Below, in pieces: positions 57,411 to 64,000 of a stretch of 64,000 bases of DNA (positions within the stretch are counted from its first letter, which is position 1; each line of letters starts with the position of its first letter). Below the pieces are notes generated by a model. That model made no database searches and was not told the origin of the DNA. It saw nothing but the letters and a program-made list of their open reading frames with translations. The stretch comes from Branchiostoma lanceolatum. Lineage: Eukaryota; Chordata; Leptocardii; Amphioxiformes; Branchiostomatidae. The stretch lies in assembly GCF_035083965.1 (NCBI RefSeq), contig NC_089732.1, positions 5,843,383-5,907,382 on the forward strand, in the 5' to 3' direction. Position numbers and translations under genes: made by a program.

Positions 57411-57974
57411 GAATGCTTCAACGTTCAAGCCCGGATACTCTCCTAGTGAGGAGGCTGGGCTGGTTTTTCGGCGATGGTAGAAGAGGGAGGGCCGATCGGG
57501 TAGACGTGCAGATGTGTAAAGCTGAGAGAAGGACAGGAACGCTGTTTCGGCAGTGTAGAACTCACCTACATATCATCATGGCGATTTTACTACTTGTGTC
57601 AGTGGTGCGGTATGGACTTGTTGAGGCCGAAGCTGCGCCGAGCGTGCAGACCCCGGTGGTGGATGTGGTGCACGGGAACGTCGGTGAAGACGTGACGCTC
57701 CCGGTTCGCGTTCGTACGGACCACCAGGTCTTCGCGCAGACATGGAATAAACTGTACGGTGGTGTGCACAGCATGAGGGAAGCCGTGTACATGGACTCTC
57801 CGAGCACTGGGACGGCGATGTCGCTGGGCACGCTGAAGGGCCGGGCATCGCTCGAACCGGACGGGTCCCTCCGGATACATCGGGCCGGGCCGGAGGACGA
57901 GGGGATGTATGTGTTGTCGGTGTTGATGGACGTGGTGGGACAGAAGGAACATTACGTGACACTGCAGATGCACG
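57411..57974 (+). CDS. IgSF receptor first domain exon (signal peptide + cysteine-less V-type Ig)
   Basis: The exon is bounded by an acceptor at 57409-57410 and a phase-1 donor (GCACG then GTAACT). The likely start is the ATG at 57578 (MAILLLVSVVRYGLVEAEAA), a good signal peptide; an in-frame ATG at 57413 would put 55 basic residues before it. The mature part has V-type Ig landmarks: GEDVTLPV (B strand), TWNKL (C strand, Trp), GRASLEPDGSLRI (D/E strands) and AGPEDEGMYVLSV (F strand, DxGxY). The usual cysteines of strands B and F are replaced (LPV and YVL). A missing disulfide is known in the first domains of CD2/SLAM-type receptors, and the phase-1 exon border is typical of Ig domains. This suggests a SLAM- or HEPACAM-like adhesion receptor. 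Later exons were not found, so the gene is incomplete here. Confidence 0.8.
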
Positions 57975-59449
57975 GTAACTATTTGTGTTGAGATATCTCG
58001 TTAGATTGAACGGTTAGATGATAGTTGAACGTTAGCGGTTAGATGGACGTTGAAAGATAGGCTATATTGTTGTGAGAGGGCCACTCGCAGACAGTTGCAA
58101 CCTCCCGGTCCAGTGATAACATATCATACGATCTGGACCATTACAAAACCGAGATTCCAATTCGAACCCCATTATGCCGCGGGCACTGATGTTTGCATTG
58201 ACCTTAGAATCCCCCCGAAACCAGATCCTCCGTCTTTAATAGTAATGTTAGTATCTGACATGGCCAAGGAATTGTATTGCTGCATCCCTCGGGTATCGAA
58301 GTATCCAATATCATGAATGCAACGAATTCTTAAAGCTACTTTGTAAGAATTTCACCATAATAAAAACGCCAGAGGACATTGAAGAGAAGGGCGATTGACA
58401 CGTAATTTTGCAGAGAGATCACCAGGTCTTCCTGTTGCTTTCAAAGGTCTGCACATGCATCATAGCGTTCGTTTGACCCCATTGCCATACCCAAATATCG
58501 TGCCCCTCAAGGCTCAATTTCACACCTTGTACTTTCCAATACCTCTGCTCGGGGATCTAGCCCTAGTCCCGCAGACATCTTGATATTAACATTAACGCGC
58601 CCGCTAGTACTTCCTCCTCTTGAAACGGTCGATCGTCTGGCAGCAATGGAATTCACCTCCCAACCCCTGCTATCTTCCCGCGAGTAGAAAGATTCAAAGT
58701 GTTCGATTGCGTTTCGCGGCGCACTGTCAATCACAGGCCGGTGAAGAATGGGATATTGGATTCTGAGAAAAGACCGCGGTTACCATTACTCCATACTGTT
58801 TCGTGTCCAAAGATAGGCTATAAATTACCACTCGTCTTGCAGCTATCTACATCACAAAACAAATTGATAGCGTTAAACGATATCTGTTGGATGGGAAAGG
58901 TACGACTTGTATATCGTTAAGTGCTATAAATCTCGCCCCTAGACATGCTAGACGTGTGATTGGAAACGGTGTTTGAAAAGCCAGGAAAATCAATTACAAA
59001 GTGGATGAAAGATGTCAGTCTTAGAGCATGATTATGATATAGATAATTTTAAACAAAAATCAAACATTGTGTTGGAAATGATAATCGATTATCAAATTTT
59101 TGTCACAAATAAATTGCTCCCATTGCAATTGTAAAGAGTTAGTGCACGAGTTTTATATACATTTATGTATACTTCATTACTGTCATGTACATATATGAGT
59201 AGATATGTTATTGATATTGCTAGTCCACATATTAGCCATTCACATAATATAATATAATAGCAATACTGTAACATTCACGCAATGGAATAATAATGATAAC
59301 AATGGAAAAGTGAAAGTTCAACCTATGAACGTGAGAAGTCAAAAAGAAAGAAAAGACGTCCAACTCAATATGGCAATATCAACAAACCAACTGAAGAAAT
59401 AAAGTTTGCTGTGTTAATTAAGGTCATACTAATAATAGCAATCGCACAA
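57975..59449. other. Non-coding stretch after the Ig exon (probable intron)
   Basis: No second Ig, transmembrane or tail exon is recognised. The stretch probably forms part of a long intron of the Ig gene. AT-rich, with no repeats noted. Confidence 0.4.
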
Positions 59450-59939
59450 AATAAATCAAACATTCACAGCTCACTGACGAAAGACAATCTCTGTTAGCAA
59501 TGTTCTTCGGCTGTTAAATTTATTTTGCACAAAGTTTATTTTGATTCAGTACGTTCAAAATCACATCACATAAAAAGAGTAGAGAAGATAGTACAGACAT
59601 TGCCTACCAAGCTGGTGTAGACATGCGTGTCTAACCCCTCCCTCTGTGTCTTATCATTTTCCCCGTCTTTTGAGCAGGCAATGACCACAACAATAAATCA
59701 AACATTCACAGTTCATTGACAAAAGACAATGGATGATCTTTCTTAGGAAAGTTCTCCGGCTCTTAGATTTATTTTGTACAAAGTTTATTTTGATTCAGTA
59801 CGTTCAAAATCACATCACATAAAAAGAGTGGAGAAGATAGTACAGACCTTGCCTACCACACTAGTCTAGACATGCGTGTCTAAACATTTCCCGGTGTCTT
59901 ATCATCTTTCCCGTCTTTTAAGCAGGCAATGTCCACAAA
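59450..59939 (+). repeat. 242-bp tandem duplication
   Basis: Copy 1 (59450-59691) and copy 2 (59692-59939) share long blocks, including AATAAATCAAACATTCACAG, GTACGTTCAAAATCACATCA and GACATGCGTGTCTAA. They differ by scattered substitutions and a few short gaps. No ORF is preserved between the copies. Confidence 0.92.
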
Positions 59940-61055
59940 AAGGCATCGGGCACGGGGACTGCCCGGCAGCTGCGGACCAATCTCCCGTGACAGCTCACGT
60001 CTTTATCACCCACATTGCTCCGGTATCAATCATCCCTGAAAAATCGATATTGTTATGACCACTCTATTTGACTAACTACTATCGACCTTTTTAGAAGCAA
60101 CATTCATATATATGTCATTACCCAATAATAGCCGGCAAATACTGTATAGTCGATCTCGTGGGGAAATAGAATCCAATGAAATCGTTCGTTTGGAACGCGA
60201 CAGGTGTATGTATCCTACACCTCGGTTTTAATCGATGAATCTGATTGGCTTAATCGAATTGATGTAATAATGTTATCTTTGCAATGGGGGAAAACAAAGG
60301 TTTCCATCTATAGGACAATCTACGAAAGCCAAACAAGTTACAGCAATATTTCATCACAGCTGTACGGAACCTTTAATAGTTACGAACTGTGCAGAAATGT
60401 TATTTCAAGGGCAACTCGCCTATTTCAAAGTTAACTGTATATAAATACGCAGTGACTGTCCGCTAACGTCACCAAAGCACGTCTCTACAGCGACCTTCAC
60501 TTTAATCATAGCTAAAGCTGCTCGTTTATGTGCCCTACCCAATCATGCACAGGGCAGTTAGATTGAATCCATTGACATCCCCGGATGGCCCGGTGCGTGT
60601 GTGTGACACGCTAGGTCCATTAGGGAACCGGAGACACAACAAATAACTTAGAAATGGATTTTCTCAGCAGTCGGTTCATAACATCTGCGCTGACCCCTTG
60701 ACTCTTACCTCCAAGTAACATCTACCGGAATCTTAAACTTTGTGAACGTGCCAAATACGTCACCTGTAATTCAAACTGTCGTCTGGGCCTGCACAAGCTA
60801 GCTCTTCGGCACCAGAACCACAATGCCTCCAAGGAAATAGTGCTACAGCCCTCCTGAGAAAGACTCTTAGCTATATGCCCGATGATATGGCTGTTAAATT
60901 AATTCAGGCGGGAAAAAAATCAGCGGGGTGCGCTTGATTAGTTGGCTAGGTGGGATAGAAGCTTACAGAGCCGAGGAAACCTAGCCTACAGCCCAGGGAG
61001 AGATCGACTAGTGACCAGGATACAAATATGGAACTGGTACTGCAGACTGTCACAT
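59940..61055. other. Non-coding stretch
   Basis: No gene or repeat supported. Confidence 0.35.
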
Positions 61056-61064
61056 GTCTCTCCG

Positions 61065-61276
61065 TACTCTACAAGCAGAGGAGTGACTGTTTTTGACGTG
61101 TTTTAGGCGATTGTGATGGGCTTTCTACTTTGTCATGTTTTTTTCTCTCTATAACCCACACTCTAGAACCCAACGGTGGGTTATAGAGACAAGAACATGA
61201 CAAAGTAGAAAGCCCGACAAAGACGCCTGAAAACACGTCAAAAACCAGTCGGACTTACTCCTCTGCATGGAGAGCA
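61065..61276. mobile_element. Foldback MITE, family D copy 2, with 9-bp target duplication
   Basis: Ends TACTCTACAAGCAGAGGAG and CTCCTCTGCATGGAGAGCA. The arms pair through GACGTGTTTTAGGCG and CGCCTGAAAACACGTC, and through GGCTTTCTACTTTGTCATGT and ACATGACAAAGTAGAAAGCC. GTCTCTCCG is repeated exactly on both sides (61056-61064 and 61277-61285), a 9-bp duplication as made by Mutator-like transposases. It is homologous to 7853-8071. Confidence 0.9.
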
Positions 61277-61285
61277 GTCTCTCCG

Positions 61286-64000
61286 AGCCACATGATTCGA
61301 ACCGCGGTCAAACAGAAATATGCCATCCGATGGACATCTGCGGAAGTTGAGCATGAAACATTCGTGGTCTCCAACACTGAAATATCAACATTGACAGTAG
61401 ATTTATGGCGTTTTCCGCATCTCAATATTGCAATTCAAAAGAATCATATTGTTCATAACTAGCTGTGTATTTTCCCTCCTACCAAGATTGATGCCGTTAT
61501 CGCGAATTTTCAGCAGGATATTGGAAATGAGGGCTGAGTTTCTACATATTCCCCACACCTCGCCCATTATAAACCACGACTCGCTCGAGGAACTCCGGGG
61601 AAACACACGAAGTTTGACTGATTCGATTGCATGTAAAAAGGATGGTCCCCGAGCTACACTTAAGCTAACTCCACAGATGTGGCCAATTGAGACGCATGCT
61701 CGCACGTCATATAGGATATCACGTTTTCTACAAGTGGGCACGACTTTCTACTTCAGTCTGTAAGTGGACCTCTATCGACGCAGTGTAGAGAGATATCGTC
61801 AAACCACGGGTACACATTGATGCTCTATTACGCTTTATGAGAAACCCATTTCTGAACATGCTCGAGCTCAACGCTGTAAACGTTTTGAAGCCAAGCCATT
61901 GCTGTTCCAAAAACATTCAGTTTCTAAGGGCAATATGATAACGTAAGTTACGATGGATATGTTTTTTACAGTGGAAAAGCCGTCCCTCCCCGTTACACGA
62001 TTTTTACGACATCAAAATTGAATAGTAGTCGCAGGGAAAATGCTCCCTGGAGATAAACCACTTATGTTACATCGAACACAAACAAAGGGGACCATATGTT
62101 ATCGGATATGCCGCTCCTATTTGCACAATGCTTGCCAGGTCCTCAGTGGCCTCTTAAAACGATTGGGTCCCTCTATATCACTGGAAAGCCTCGTCAATTT
62201 TGATTTCTGTTCATCAAGGCAGCGTAGTCAAAGAAATAGCACGATATATATAGGAACTGATGTCTTCTTGGGTTACAATGTTTATCAGGCAAAACCGCCT
62301 ACTGGGTATTGTTATAAACCAACCCTTTGGGCCCCGGTAACAACGTCCTAGACCTTCTTTAATAGTTTCTGTTCCAAGATATTTGATAAGTCGTTAAAGA
62401 AATCGCCATAAATACATTAGCAGCATCAACAAACTGTCTGCTTTTGATGTATTTCCGTGACAATCACTTAGTTCTAGACCGTGAAATTACCCGAAGAAAC
62501 ACCTGATGAGTGGGACGTGCGCAGGTTGTAAGAGTGGGACAAATTGGCTGAGTGTGTGCGCATATTCCTACTCCTGCAGTGCGGTCTAATGGTTGTAAAT
62601 TGTCGGCAGAAATGCATGGGTTCTATCGGCTCAGCAGAAGTAGTTACAAACGGCAACAGGAGGTAAACACGCCCGTATTCCACGTTCATTAATGTGGGTT
62701 CTGCACGGGCGCGCATTGGGGGTGGGGTGGGCGATACCAGAGACTTCGTCTCGAACTATCGAAGTTTCGCTTGACAGCAAACCCTTACAGCTCACTCCTA
62801 ATATTCGTTGTTGTTTCAGGCCTTTAAATTTCCTGTCACGCGTTATTTGATATAACCATGAAACCATCTGAGTTGAATGATAAGTGAAATTCTCACGGAT
62901 GTCATACCAGCGCAACTATGTTACAGTTTCATGAATAAAAGCCTTTGAAGTTTAAACGACATGAAAAAATAGTTCCAAACTCACCTCTCTAGATTTAACT
63001 ACCCGCAGCACAATTCCAGCGTTAATGTAGATATCAAAGCTGGCATCCAAGACCGGCTAAAAAATTTGCCGGGTCAGAGAAAAATTAGAGGAAGTTGAAT
63101 CTACAGGTTACAGTCAACCTTTGACCCCTAGGTCACCCAGGTCACTTTGCCTGATTCTCCTAAAATGTTTAACTTCGCAACCAGAACTGGTTGAACTTAT
63201 AAATTGCGACACATTGCAACAGAGTAGACCTTGAGTGAGGTTTCTAGCACACATCGTCCCCAATTCTATTATTCATATATCTTTCAAGGAAAAAAGGCTC
63301 TCTGCGCTGGATAGAAAATCTAATTTTCCCGTTGAACAAAACCCCCTCTCAGAAGCACCAACTCCTCAAAATGAGTCATTTCGTCAGCCACATCTTGCAA
63401 TAATTTCGTAACCTTCGAACGGCTGACAGACAAATACATTGACATTTATTTTAACCCTCTAGTGACCAATCTCTCACCATCGACGCCGCAGGCTATTATG
63501 CCTATAATATGAAAGGGATTTCAATTACGTGCTCGTGGCAATCAATAGACTAGTTGGCAAGTCTCCCGTCCTTCTAATGGATTTATGACATTTTCAATAG
63601 ATAGTCACAAATGCCAGATATAGGAAACCGTTATCCCAACTTGGCTTGAGTGTGGGATTAGTATAAGCTAGAGTGAACATCTAACCTTTACAAAAGATTC
63701 AAGAAAAGATTGCTGTCAGTTTCACAAGTGGTATCACGAATATGGTAAGATTAAGGAAAGATTGAGAAGAATTATGTTATTTGTTCTACAACTTCTGTCA
63801 TATGTTTGTTTGATTTTCACCATTCTAATTTTGTCTTCAATTTCAGTCAAAATGGACACATTGCCAAGTGAATTAACTTTCTCCCTGCTGCCTAACTCTG
63901 TAACCAATAGGGAATTAGGTGCCGAATGTCTACGTCAGAGGGCTAAAGGTTAACAACTGTGTTTAGCACTTGTTTCGGGGACATGGTCTGACCAGACCTA
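61286..64000. other. Non-coding stretch to window end
   Basis: 61290-61312 has a minus-strand B-box-like GGTTCGAATCATG, possibly a SINE relic next to the MITE. 63040-63185 is a degenerate repeat related to 52560-52700. No gene is recognised. Confidence 0.4.

Noticed and set aside
57562..57973. Minus-strand ORFs of 89-128 codons opposite the Ig exon
   Set aside because: Antisense shadows of a GC-rich coding exon whose plus-strand frame has a signal peptide and Ig motifs.

Overview
The window looks like chordate, most probably amphioxus (Branchiostoma), nuclear DNA. It has AT-rich intergenic sequence, introns with GT-AG borders, a tandem cluster of BTB-Kelch genes, a galactose 3-O-sulfotransferase gene, an immunoglobulin-superfamily exon, a CR1/L2-type LINE whose ORF1 is an SGNH esterase, tRNA-derived SINEs and many small terminal-inverted-repeat elements. 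No bacterial operon, CRISPR array, rRNA gene or functional tRNA gene was seen. The species call is an inference.

Layout. 1-13.2 kb: three BTB-BACK-Kelch genes in tandem on the minus strand (gene A 1-884, cut by the window edge; gene B 5821-7629, complete; gene C 10127-11629, with a damaged 3' end), plus a degenerate BACK-domain relic at 5315-5640. All three share one architecture: an upstream noncoding exon with a conserved promoter-like block, an intron (2.8, 0.6 and 1.4 kb), then one coding exon whose acceptor lies exactly 3 nt before the ATG. The introns and spacers are full of mobile elements: an hAT-like element, a palindromic foldback inside a tRNA-SINE, and other foldback MITEs. 13.9-16.5 kb: a three-exon GAL3ST-type sulfotransferase on the minus strand, rebuilt here with matching splice phases. 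21.8-22.5 kb: a two-exon multi-pass membrane protein of unknown family on the minus strand. 23-30 kb: non-coding sequence with a Harbinger-like MITE, a large AACC/AAGC tetranucleotide tract and copies of two MITE families (called A and B here). 30.2-35.2 kb: a LINE on the minus strand with an apparently intact endonuclease/reverse-transcriptase ORF2 and an esterase-type ORF1 that lacks its first block and carries a 24-bp coding minisatellite. 35.5-36.3 kb: a 105-bp tandem repeat with a three-unit higher-order structure. 36.3-57 kb: mostly non-coding, with a LINE 3' fragment, a SINE, more MITEs and two adjacent foldbacks. 57.4-58.0 kb: a plus-strand exon encoding a signal peptide and a V-type Ig domain without the usual cysteines. 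58-64 kb: non-coding, with a 242-bp tandem duplication and a second copy of the foldback MITE found in gene B's intron.

Function. The Kelch genes probably encode substrate adaptors of CUL3 ubiquitin ligases, and the sulfotransferase is a Golgi enzyme acting on galactose-terminated glycans. The Ig exon probably begins a cell-surface receptor or adhesion protein that continues outside what can be recognised. These loci look like independent neighbours, not one pathway. Most of the interest is in the duplication history of the Kelch cluster and in the density of target-site-resolved MITE insertions.
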